From Actinophytocola sp035634895 (GTDB lineage Bacteria; Actinomycetota; Actinomycetes; Mycobacteriales; Pseudonocardiaceae): a DNA stretch of 64,000 nt. Below are positions 57,228-64,000 of the stretch, in pieces. The position numbers and the translations under genes are program-made. Position 1 is the first letter of the stretch. Each line of letters starts with the position of its first letter. The notes below the pieces were generated by a model. That model was not told the DNA's origin. It did no database searches and saw only the letters and a list, made by a program, of their open reading frames with translations. The stretch spans positions 1-64,000 of the forward strand of contig NZ_DASQCC010000085.1 of the NCBI RefSeq assembly GCF_035634895.1, written 5' to 3'.

Positions 57228-58232
57228 ATGCTGATCGGTGAGGTGGCCCGCCGCTCGGGCGTGAGCACCCGGATGCTCCGGCACTACGACTCGCTCGGGC
57301 TGGTGCGGCCGACGGGCCGCACCGTGGGTGGCTACCGCGAGTACTCCGCCGAGGACATTCGTCGGATCTTCCACGTGGAGAGCCTGCGGTCCCTGGGGCT
57401 GTCGCTCCGCGACATCGGCCGCGCGCTGGAGGATCCCGCCTTCGCGCCGGCCGAACTGGTCGGCGACCTCATCCGCCGGACCGAGGACCGGCTGAGGCGG
57501 GAACAGGAGCTGCTCGACCGGCTCCGCGCGGTCGACGCCTCGTCGCCGTTCGGCTGGCAGGAGGTCCTGCGCGTCGTCGAGCTCCTGCGCGGGCTGAGCT
57601 CGCCGAGCGCCGCTCGCCGGCAGCAGGCCGTCCTGGCCCCGGCCGAGGACGTGCCGGTGCCCACCGAGCTGCTGGCCGAGGCGGTCCTCGCCGAGTCCGA
57701 TCCGAACGTCGCCGGCGCCCTGCGATGGGCCCTCGCACGGGCGGGCGGCGACGGCGTGGCGAGCCTGGCGGCCGGCCTGGCCGCGGCGAACGTGGAGACC
57801 AGGCGGCGTGCGGTCCTGGCACTGGCCGAGATCGCCGGCGACGAGGCGACCGCGGTGCTCGCCGGCGCGCTCGGAGACCCGGACCCGGCCGTACGCGGGC
57901 CCGCCGCCCTGGCCGCGGGCACCCGCGGCGTGCCCGCGGCCGTGCCTACGCTCGTCGGCATGGTGGTCGAGGGCACGAACGACGTCGAGGCGGCCGAGGT
58001 CCTCGGCGCACTGGCACAGGACCTCGCCGCCGCGGACCGGATCACGACCGCACTGGGCGACGAGCTGGCCGCGCACCCCGCGGACCCGGCGGTGCGGATC
58101 CGCCTGACCCAGGCCCTGGTCGAGCTGCCCGCGCCGCTGGCGGAGGACCTCCTGCGCCGGCTGACCCACGACGACGACCGGGCCGTCGCCGCCATCGCCT
58201 CGGCGCTCGTGACCGCCAGATCGCGACAGTGA
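57228..58232 (+). CDS. MerR-family regulator fused to HEAT repeats
   Basis: A 334-residue protein. The N-terminal MerR HTH and wing are clear (MLIGEVARRSGVSTRMLRHYDSLGLVRPTGRTVGGYREYSAEDIRRI), with the dimerisation helix up to about residue 105. The rest, about 130-330, is HEAT-like (AALRWALARAGGDGVASLAAGL; RRRAVLALAEIAGDEATAVLAGALGDPDPAVRGPAALAAG; VPTLVGMVVEGTNDVEAAEVL). HEAT effector regions are uncommon in MerR proteins. It probably activates its own operon through the 19-bp-spacer promoter at 56511-56541. Confidence 0.85.
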   Translation: MLIGEVARRSGVSTRMLRHYDSLGLVRPTGRTVGGYREYSAEDIRRIFHVESLRSLGLSLRDIGRALEDPAFAPAELVGDLIRRTEDRLRREQELLDRLRAVDASSPFGWQEVLRVVELLRGLSSPSAARRQQAVLAPAEDVPVPTELLAEAVLAESDPNVAGALRWALARAGGDGVASLAAGLAAANVETRRRAVLALAEIAGDEATAVLAGALGDPDPAVRGPAALAAGTRGVPAAVPTLVGMVVEGTNDVEAAEVLGALAQDLAAADRITTALGDELAAHPADPAVRIRLTQALVELPAPLAEDLLRRLTHDDDRAVAAIASALVTARSRQ

Positions 58233-58337
58233 ACCGGCACGTCGGTGCACTGTCGCACGTGAGAACAGCGGTGTGGCGCCGGACGGTTCCGCCAAACGGA
58301 CCTCGTCGGCGGGTCCGCTCTGGCAGGATCGACTGCC

Positions 58338-59696
58338 GTGCCGCTTCCCACGCCGCCCGGGCCGGCGAACTTCGTCCGCACGATGCTGACCTACCCGAAG
58401 GCGCCGCTGGCGTACCTCACCAACGTGGTGGACACCTACGGCGACGTCACGTCGTTTCGCCTGGCCACCACCAGGGTCACGCTCCTACGCCACCCGCACC
58501 ACATCCGGCGGGTGCTACAACAGAAGTCGGCGGTCTACACCCGCGACTCCATGGCGTACAGGATGACCCGCAACCTGTTCGGCCGCGGGCTCGCGACCGT
58601 CGAGGGTGGCGCGGAGTGGCGGTCGATGCGGCGGATGATGCAGCCGTCGTTCCACTACCAGCGGGTCGCGTCGATGACCGAGCACATGCTCGCCGTGATC
58701 CGGGAACGCCTCGCGCACTGGGACGAGCTGGCCGCGGGCGGCGCGGTCATCGACACCGCGCAGGAGATGCGCGGCCTGACGCTGCGGATCGTCGCGCGGG
58801 CCCTGTTCGCGCTCGAGGAAGGTGAGGTGGTCGACCGGTTCGCGGCCGCCATCGACACGGTCGACCACGAGATCGGCGAGTGGGTGCGGTTCCCGCTGGT
58901 GCCGATGTCGGTCCCGACGGCCGGGCATCGGCGTTACCACGCGAGCAGCGCGATCGTCGAGGAGATCATCGACTACGTGATCATGCAGCACCTGACCGAC
59001 CAGGTGGACCGTGGTGACCTGCTGTCGATGCTGATCATGACGAAGGACGAGGAGACCGGCGCCGGCCTGACCGACGAGCAGCTGCGCGACCAGGTCATGA
59101 TCATGCTGTGGGCCGGCCACGAGACCAGCGCCAACGTGCTTACCTGGACGTGGTACCGGCTCGGCATGCACCCCGAGATCCAGCAGCGGGTGCTGCGCGA
59201 GGTCGACGGCGAGCTGGAGGGCAGGCCACCGGCGCTCGCCGACTGCAGCAAGCTGACCTACACCCGCTCCGTGCTCGACGAGGCGATGCGGATGTACCCG
59301 CAGGCGTGGCTGGGGTCGCGGCGCGCGATGGAGGACGACGAGATCGGCGGCTTCCGCGTCCCGGCCGGCACGGAGATCTTCTTCAGCTCCTACCACGCAC
59401 ACCGGCACCCGGAGTTCTGGGACGAGCCGGAGGAGTTCCGCCCGGGGCGCTTCACCGCCGAGGAGGTCGCGAAACGCGACCGCAGCGCGTACTTCCCGTT
59501 CGGCTCCGGCCCACACCTGTGTATCGGCAACCAGTTCGCGTTGACCGAGATGCTGCTCGTCATCGCCAGCACCATGCAGCGGTACCGCATCGAGCTGACG
59601 TCCCAGGAGCCGGTCGAGCCGCGGCCGCTGCTGACCCTGGGCGCGGACAGGCCGATCCGCGTGCGCCTGGTACCCCGTGGCCGGCCGGCCGGCTGA
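58338..59696 (+). CDS. Cytochrome P450
   Basis: A 452-residue P450 starting at GTG 58338. I-helix motif MLWAGHETSANVL, ExxR in DEAMRMYP, heme loop FGSGPHLCIGNQFALTE with thiolate Cys near residue 395. The N-terminus PLPTPPGPANFVRTMLTYPKAPLAYLTNVVDTYGDVTSF resembles bacterial CYP enzymes related to CYP110/CYP102-type fatty-acid or terpene hydroxylases. It is convergent with a TetR gene. No redox partner nearby. It is distinct from the cluster P450 at 31685. Confidence 0.92.
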   Translation: MPLPTPPGPANFVRTMLTYPKAPLAYLTNVVDTYGDVTSFRLATTRVTLLRHPHHIRRVLQQKSAVYTRDSMAYRMTRNLFGRGLATVEGGAEWRSMRRMMQPSFHYQRVASMTEHMLAVIRERLAHWDELAAGGAVIDTAQEMRGLTLRIVARALFALEEGEVVDRFAAAIDTVDHEIGEWVRFPLVPMSVPTAGHRRYHASSAIVEEIIDYVIMQHLTDQVDRGDLLSMLIMTKDEETGAGLTDEQLRDQVMIMLWAGHETSANVLTWTWYRLGMHPEIQQRVLREVDGELEGRPPALADCSKLTYTRSVLDEAMRMYPQAWLGSRRAMEDDEIGGFRVPAGTEIFFSSYHAHRHPEFWDEPEEFRPGRFTAEEVAKRDRSAYFPFGSGPHLCIGNQFALTEMLLVIASTMQRYRIELTSQEPVEPRPLLTLGADRPIRVRLVPRGRPAG

Positions 59697-59723
59697 CCGT
59701 GCCCACCGGCGGCCGGCTCACCC

Positions 59724-60584
59724 TCAGCCGGTGGGCACGGTCAGCGACGCCATCGCGCGGTGGACCGCGTCGACGCGCTCCGCGTCCCAGGTGACCGTGG
59801 GGTCCGGCTCCAGGAACGACGACGCGATGCCGGCCAGGCTCAGCGCCGGTAGGGACCACTCCGCCGGCTCCGTCGCGCCGAAGGGCCGGGCCTCGGTCCG
59901 CTCGGCCGCTATGTCCGGTGTGGACAGTCCCATCAGGATCAGGCCGCGGAGCGCGGCGCTGGCCATGGTCGCCACCGTGGCGAAGGTGGCGCCGCACTCC
60001 GGGCGCAGGCGGTAGCCGAACAGGCCGGTCAGGTTTCGCCAGGACGCGGCCACCCGGTCGACGAACCCCTGCTCGGACTGTCGGAGGATCTCCTGGACCT
60101 GGTCCCGCAGCTCGCCGTCGGCGAGGCTGAGGAACGTCGCGTGCAGGGCCAGGTAGGTCCGCCACTGGGCAGATCCGTACAGGGCCTCGAAGTCCGTGAG
60201 CGCGGCCCGGCGGACCAGCTCGACGAGCAGGCCGTGGCGTCCTTCGGGGGACGCGAGGTCCTCGGTCCGCTCGGCGACCACCCGCTGGATGAGGCCGACG
60301 ATCGCGTCGTTGGCCGCGGCGTCCGGGATCGCCGCCTTCGCCAGCTCGGTCACCACGTCGCTGAAGAACAGGTCCTTGTACGGCCAGTGCCGGTAGACCG
60401 CGCTGCGCGCCACCCCGGCCTCCCGGATCACGTCCTCCAGGCTGAGGTGGTCGAGGCTCACCGTCAGGCCGGTGCGGTTGATCATCTCCAGCGCGGCCGA
60501 CAGCATCCGCTCGGCCGTCTCCTGGTCGGACAGCCGGCGAGCGCGACGACCCAACCCGGTCGGCCCAGGCACGGAACCGGCCAC
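59724..60584 (-). CDS. TetR-family regulator
   Basis: A 286-residue TetR protein. HTH region: RRLSDQETAERMLSAALEMINRTGLTVSLDHLSLEDVIREAGVARSAVYRHWPYKDLFFSD, followed by a long ligand domain. GTG 60584 is chosen for GGAGG eight bases upstream. It is longer than typical TetR proteins owing to extra C-terminal residues. Divergent from the deazaflavin oxidoreductase/YceI operon across about 90 bp and probably its repressor. Confidence 0.88.
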   Translation of the reverse strand: MAGSVPGPTGLGRRARRLSDQETAERMLSAALEMINRTGLTVSLDHLSLEDVIREAGVARSAVYRHWPYKDLFFSDVVTELAKAAIPDAAANDAIVGLIQRVVAERTEDLASPEGRHGLLVELVRRAALTDFEALYGSAQWRTYLALHATFLSLADGELRDQVQEILRQSEQGFVDRVAASWRNLTGLFGYRLRPECGATFATVATMASAALRGLILMGLSTPDIAAERTEARPFGATEPAEWSLPALSLAGIASSFLEPDPTVTWDAERVDAVHRAMASLTVPTG

Positions 60585-60676
60585 GCGGACCACCTCCTCG
60601 GGACTTAGGACTCTATGTCTCAAGTTTCGAATCTCGGATCCTTCGAGTGTAGGGAACCACGAGTCGAGGAGGCGAG

Positions 60677-61186
60677 ATGTGGCCGTACTCAGCGGAACGG
60701 TTGCGGGCGATGTACGCGGGTGGCCGGGCGGGACCCGCCGCGCGCGGGTTCGCCCGGTTCTGGTCGGTGGTGTTCGCGCTGGGGTTGCAGCCCCGGCGAT
60801 GGGTCACCCTGGAGGTGCGTGGCCGCCGCTCCGGCCGGACACGCGCGTTCCCGCTCGGCATGGCCGACTGGCACGACCACTGGTACCTGGTGCCGATGCT
60901 CGGCGAGCGGAGCAACTGGGTCGGCAACGTCCGCGCCGCGCACGGCCGGGCCGTCCTGTTTCGCGGCCGGCGCCGGCCCTGCCAGCTGACCGAAATCCCG
61001 GTGGCCGAACGGGCACCGATCCTGCGGCGCTACCTCGCCACCGTGCCCGGCGCGCGCCCGCACATCCCGGTCGACCGGCACGCGCCACTGGCCGACTTCG
61101 CCGCCATCGCGGCGCACTACCCGGTCTTCCGGGTCGATCCCCCCGCCGCCGACCGGCGGCACCTCACCGAGGAGGCCTCGACGTGA
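60677..61186 (+). CDS. Deazaflavin (F420)-dependent nitroreductase-family protein
   Basis: A 169-residue split-beta-barrel protein of the Ddn/FDOR type: LQPRRWVTLEVRGRRSGRTRAFPLGMADWHDHWYLVPMLGERSNWVGNVRAAHGRAVLFRGRR. The G-x-R-S-G-x-x-R block and S-x-W-x-x-N-V-R block bind the deazaflavin. Likely reduces quinones or xenobiotics with F420H2. GAGGCG site before the ATG. It ends in a GTGA overlap with the YceI gene and is divergent from TetR. Confidence 0.87.
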   Translation: MWPYSAERLRAMYAGGRAGPAARGFARFWSVVFALGLQPRRWVTLEVRGRRSGRTRAFPLGMADWHDHWYLVPMLGERSNWVGNVRAAHGRAVLFRGRRRPCQLTEIPVAERAPILRRYLATVPGARPHIPVDRHAPLADFAAIAAHYPVFRVDPPAADRRHLTEEAST

Positions 61187-61908
61187 ACACCGACACGACC
61201 ACGAACCCCGCCGCGCCCGTCCCACGGCACCGCCGGCGCCACTGGCTTCGCTGGACGCTCATCGCCCTCGGCGCCGTCATCGTGCTCGTCGTGGTGGCGG
61301 TCCAGGTCTACGTCTCGAACGCGCCGGTTCCCGCGCCCCTCGCACTGCCCGCGGCGGCCGGGCGACCCACCGGTCCGCTCGCCGGCACCTGGGCGGTCAC
61401 CGACGGCTCCGCGGCCGGACTCCGCATCAGGCAGACCGTCCTGTTCGCCAGCGGCGACGTCGTGCAACGCACGCACTCCGTGACAGGACGGGTGACCACC
61501 ACCGCGACCACGATCCCCACCGCGACCTTCACCGTCGACCTCACCGCACTCACCGACGACGGCTCGCCGGACGGGCGGAGGACGCCACAGGTGGCGATCA
61601 GCCTCGACACCCGCCACCACCCCGACGCCACCATCACCCTCACCGAGCCGCTGGACCTCGACCCGGCCATCGAATCCGGGACCGCCGTCACGACGACCGC
61701 ACGGGCCGAGCTGACCCTGCGCGGCCGAACCCACCCCGTGACCATCGCGCTCACCGCCCACCGCGACGGCGCCCTGCTCCGCGCGGCGGGCTCGTTACCC
61801 GTCGCGTTCACCGACTGGGACATTCCCAACCCGGAGGGGTACGGACCACTCGGCTCCCTCGCCGACCACGGCACCGCCGAGTTCCTCCTGGTCCTCGAGC
61901 GGAACTGA
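61183..61908 (+). CDS. Membrane-anchored YceI-like lipocalin-fold protein
   Basis: A 241-residue protein. An N-terminal transmembrane helix (WLRWTLIALGAVIVLVVVAVQVYV) follows a basic segment with several Arg/His. The extracytoplasmic YceI-type domain starts with LAGTWAVTDGSAAGLRIRQ and ends GTAEFLLVLERN. GAGGAGG precedes GTG 61183, which overlaps the upstream stop. YceI proteins bind polyisoprenoids such as quinones. Pairing with a quinone-reducing F420 enzyme suggests a shared lipophilic substrate. Confidence 0.83.
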   Translation: MNTDTTTNPAAPVPRHRRRHWLRWTLIALGAVIVLVVVAVQVYVSNAPVPAPLALPAAAGRPTGPLAGTWAVTDGSAAGLRIRQTVLFASGDVVQRTHSVTGRVTTTATTIPTATFTVDLTALTDDGSPDGRRTPQVAISLDTRHHPDATITLTEPLDLDPAIESGTAVTTTARAELTLRGRTHPVTIALTAHRDGALLRAAGSLPVAFTDWDIPNPEGYGPLGSLADHGTAEFLLVLERN

Positions 61909-62017
61909 CCGACAGGCCCCGGGTCCTCGGTGTGGTCCGGTTCCGTCCCGCTCCGCCAGGACTCCGCACGACGTCGGCGGCGACCAGCACACCACGTCGT
62001 CCCGCCACCGACGGATC

Positions 62018-62056
62018 CCGCCCAGCCACCGGCCGACCGGGCCGGTGGCTGGGCGG
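62018..62056. terminator. Long perfect hairpin
   Basis: A 17-bp perfect stem (62018-62034 with 62040-62056; arms start CCGCCCAGCC and end GGCTGGGCGG) and a 5-base loop. It lies 110 bp after the YceI stop and 110 bp before the end of the convergent SHOCT gene. The strongest terminator-like structure in the window, probably bidirectional. Confidence 0.7.
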
Positions 62057-62165
62057 TCGCCGTGCGTGAGCAAGGGCCGGCCGCGGAGCATGGGTGAGCC
62101 ACGCGCTCGGCGTGGCCAAGAACGTGCTCGGTGGCCTCGTCCACCGGCACGATCCGGCCCGGCAC

Positions 62166-62408
62166 TCACGCCCGTGTCGGGGGGTTGCCACGCAGGGTGG
62201 TGAGCCGGGTCCGGTACTCCTGCTCGTCGATCTCGCCGCGGGCGAAGCGTTCGGCCAGGATCTGTTGGGGCCTCGTGTCGCTCGGTGTGCGCTGGTCACC
62301 GACCAGATGGCGGACCAGCAACACGACGCCGGCGACCACCAGGGCCGTGACCAGGAACGTGAACGCGTAGCCCCAGCCGTTCATCCCGTGGTCGTACCAG
62401 GACATCAT
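62166..62408 (-). CDS. Small SHOCT-domain membrane protein
   Basis: An 80-residue protein. N-terminal MMSWYDHGMNGWGYAFTFLVTALVVAGVVLLVRHLVG (one transmembrane helix), followed by a SHOCT motif (QQILAERFARGEIDEQEYRTRLTTLRG). GAGGAGG precedes ATG 62408. SHOCT segments mediate oligomerisation or peptide binding; function otherwise unknown. Common in actinomycetes near stress genes, here beside PNPOx-like and CBS proteins. Confidence 0.85.
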   Translation of the reverse strand: MMSWYDHGMNGWGYAFTFLVTALVVAGVVLLVRHLVGDQRTPSDTRPQQILAERFARGEIDEQEYRTRLTTLRGNPPTRA

Positions 62409-62558
62409 CGGGACCTCCTCGGGTTTCTCCGTGTCTTCACCGTCCTCGGCGCGTGTCCGCGGCGGTAGGGACCTCCGACCCCGTATGCGGTGTCCGACTG
62501 CTCTACTCGCGGCCGGTCTCCCGCGCGGAGGGTGGTGACGGATGAGGAGGAGGACGTC

Positions 62559-63041
62559 ATGGTTGAGACACGGGCCCACGACGCCGTGACCACCGAGCAG
62601 GTCTGGCGGCGGCTCGCGAGGGCGACGTTCGCGGTCGTCAGCGAGGTCACCGCCACCGGTGCGCCACGGTCGAGCGGGGTGCTGTACTCCGTCGCGGGCC
62701 GGCGGCTGTACGTGGTGGTCGGCACCGACAGCTGGAAGGCACGTCACCTGCGGGCGAACGGGCGCGTCGCGGTGACGGTGCCCGTGCGGCGTGGCGGTCT
62801 TCTCGCGTCACTGGCCCCGATTCCGCCGGCCACCATCAGCTTCCACGGCATGGCCACTGTTCGGGCGGGCGGCCAGGTGCCCGCCCGGTTGGCGTCGCTT
62901 GTGCCACCGGAGCGACGCGAGGAGTGCGCGCTCGTCGAGATCGTGCCGGAAGGCGAGTTCCTGTTGTACGGCATCGGGGTGTCGCTGCTCGGCATGCGGA
63001 CGCCGGACACCGCGCGGGGCCGCGTCCCGGTGGGGGAGTGA
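62559..63041 (+). CDS. Pyridoxamine 5'-phosphate oxidase-like FMN/F420-binding protein
   Basis: A 160-residue split-barrel protein: TTEQVWRRLARATFAVVSEVTATGAPRSSGVLYSVAGRRLYVVVGTDSWKARHLRANGRVAVTVPV. GAGGAGGAGG precedes ATG 62559. Such proteins bind FMN, F420 or heme and reduce small molecules; the hydrophobic segment near the middle (LLASLAPIPPATISFHG) contacts the barrel. Divergent from the SHOCT gene; convergent with the CBS-BON gene. Confidence 0.85.
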   Translation: MVETRAHDAVTTEQVWRRLARATFAVVSEVTATGAPRSSGVLYSVAGRRLYVVVGTDSWKARHLRANGRVAVTVPVRRGGLLASLAPIPPATISFHGMATVRAGGQVPARLASLVPPERREECALVEIVPEGEFLLYGIGVSLLGMRTPDTARGRVPVGE

Positions 63042-63112
63042 GCTCCGCACGCGCAAGCCCGGCGTCGCCACCGACCGGGGGCTCGAGCTTGGCCGGAGCC
63101 CTCCCGGTCGGT

Positions 63113-63149
63113 ACGCGGACGCCGGGGGTGGGCCCTCCGGTGTCCGCGT
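63113..63149. terminator. Hairpin between PNPOx-like and CBS genes
   Basis: ACGCGGAC (63113-63120) pairs with GTCCGCGT (63142-63149), and CCGG/CCGG pairing extends the stem to about 13 bp. A second inverted repeat (63121-63133 with 63185-63197) overlaps it. Placed between convergent genes, suitable for bidirectional termination. Confidence 0.55.
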
Positions 63150-63211
63150 CGGCCTCAGGTGATGCCGAACCGCCACCGGTGGATGCCCACCCCCGGCCCA
63201 CCCGGCGTCTC

Positions 63212-63931
63212 TCACCGCACGCGCGGGGGCTGGGTGATGTCGACCGTCATGGCCTCGGGCATGCGGGTGTGGGTGTCGTCGTGGCGGTAGGTCATCGACA
63301 CCGTGACGTCGACCACGCCGTCGATGTGACCGACCATGTCCTCGACCAGGGAGAGCTGGCTCCTCAGTTCGAGTTCGCCGGCGATGACGACCTCGCCCGC
63401 ACGGACGTCGACGGTGACCGTGGCCGGGTTGACGGCCACGCCGATGCCGTGCTCGAAGACCCGTTCGACGATGTCGTGGCGGATGTCCTCGTCCTTGCGG
63501 AGGAACACGGTCAGCACGTCCCTGCGGCTGACGATGCCCACCAGCTTCCCGTCGTCGTCGACGACCGGGAGGCGCTTGACGCCGTGCTCGGTCATGGTGC
63601 GGGCGGCACCGGCCACAGTGCACCTGGCGCTGACGGTGATCGCCGGCGTGGTCATCAGCTGGCGGGCCGTTGTCGCGGACGCGCGGCGGTGGTTGACCCG
63701 GTCGCGCCACCAGTCCCACAGCGACCGGGAGTACTGGATCTCCTGTGTGCCCTGCTTGACCAGCAGGTCGCCCTCGGACACCACGCCCAGCCCGTGCCCG
63801 TCCGGGTCGACGACCGGAAGCGCGCTCACGTCCCGCTGGGACAGTATGCGTGCCACGTCCTTGAACGGCGTGTCCGCACGGACCGTGGCGACGTCCGTGC
63901 TCATTACGTTCCTGACCTTCTGGTGGCTCAT
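63212..63931 (-). CDS. CBS-pair and BON-domain protein
   Basis: A 239-residue protein. Two CBS domains (about 5-60: VRNVMSTDVATVRADTPFKDVARILSQRDVSALPVVD; about 90-145: QLMTTPAITVSARCTVAGAARTMTEHGVKRLPVVDDDGKLVGIVSRRDVL) and a C-terminal BON domain (VTVDVRAGEVVIAGELELRSQLSLVEDMVGHIDGVVDVTVSM). ATG 63931 has AAGGAGG upstream; the in-frame ATG 63949 lacks one. CBS pairs bind adenosyl nucleotides; CBS-BON proteins are frequent in actinobacterial stress/dormancy gene groups. Confidence 0.9.
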   Translation of the reverse strand: MSHQKVRNVMSTDVATVRADTPFKDVARILSQRDVSALPVVDPDGHGLGVVSEGDLLVKQGTQEIQYSRSLWDWWRDRVNHRRASATTARQLMTTPAITVSARCTVAGAARTMTEHGVKRLPVVDDDGKLVGIVSRRDVLTVFLRKDEDIRHDIVERVFEHGIGVAVNPATVTVDVRAGEVVIAGELELRSQLSLVEDMVGHIDGVVDVTVSMTYRHDDTHTRMPEAMTVDITQPPRVR

Positions 63932-64000
63932 CGAGACCTCCTTCGCCACCTACAGCCTGCGTTCACGGCGTCCGTGGCGCTGCGGTCCGTTGGCCCGGGA

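Noticed and set aside
1..64000. tRNA, rRNA, transposase, integrase and att sites
   Set aside because: Looked for tRNA-like cloverleaf ends, transposase motifs and terminal repeats by eye; none found.

Overview
The window is high-GC DNA with many GTG and a few probable TTG starts, strong AGGAGG-type ribosome sites, and genes joined by ATGA or GTGA overlaps. The gene families (anti-sigma kinase homologues, PP2C phosphatases, TIGR04222 and DUF6351-type proteins, deazaflavin enzymes, many TetR/LuxR/MerR regulators) point to a filamentous actinomycete, probably of the Pseudonocardiales. The genus cannot be fixed from the sequence alone. No tRNA, rRNA, insertion sequence, phage or CRISPR was seen.

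Layout. 0-3 kb: stress signalling on the minus strand, namely a GAF protein cut by the window edge, an anti-sigma kinase, and an RsbQ-like hydrolase followed by an RsbP-like PAS-PP2C phosphatase. 3-9.2 kb: a carboxylate uptake and activation locus. LysR, CoA-transferase and enoyl-CoA hydratase genes are divergent from a tripartite tricarboxylate transporter (TctC-B-A), with twin LysR-type operators between them. 9.2-11.1 kb: TetR and a TetX-like flavin monooxygenase around a cluster of operator dyads. 11.2-16.1 kb: small membrane protein, fatty-acid desaturase, second anti-sigma kinase, possible 17-residue micropeptide, GNAT, HAD phosphatase, unknown protein, VOC protein. 16.1-19.7 kb: four-gene ABC exporter plus two-component operon. 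19.9-27 kb: XRE/MmyB-like regulator, CMD-like protein, secreted beta-lactamase-fold protein, large secreted DUF6351-type protein, LuxR regulator, membrane proteins. 27-28 kb: SRPBCC and MarR operon under a promoter-overlapping palindrome.

28.2-43.1 kb is the outstanding region: a compact, co-directional type II polyketide cluster. It holds a LuxR regulator with a degenerate hydrolase domain, an MFS exporter, a methyltransferase, a P450, a HemN/HemW-like radical SAM enzyme, an ACP, three tandem SRPBCC cyclase-like proteins, a halogenase-like flavoprotein, a PF04199 cyclase, a fourth SRPBCC protein, KS-alpha, a divergent short KS-beta, an AlkA-type DNA glycosylase and a discrete acyltransferase. 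No ketoreductase is present. A DNA-repair glycosylase translationally coupled between CLF and AT suggests that the product damages DNA. The HemN-like enzyme with a methyltransferase recalls the two-protein cyclopropanation system of CC-1065. The product is unknown.

43.1-46.4 kb: SPFH, zinc-ribbon and membrane-protein operon resembling Bacillus YdjGHI without PspA. 46.7-56.4 kb: secreted SGNH-lectin, hydrolase and cupin pair, TetR with FAD monooxygenase, methyltransferase, lipoprotein sugar dehydrogenase, TIGR04222 protein, Tat-exported GH95 enzyme. 56.5-64 kb: a HEAT protein and a MerR-HEAT fusion behind a classic 19-bp-spacer MerR promoter, then P450, TetR, deazaflavin oxidoreductase, YceI-like protein, SHOCT protein, PNPOx-like protein and a CBS-BON protein.
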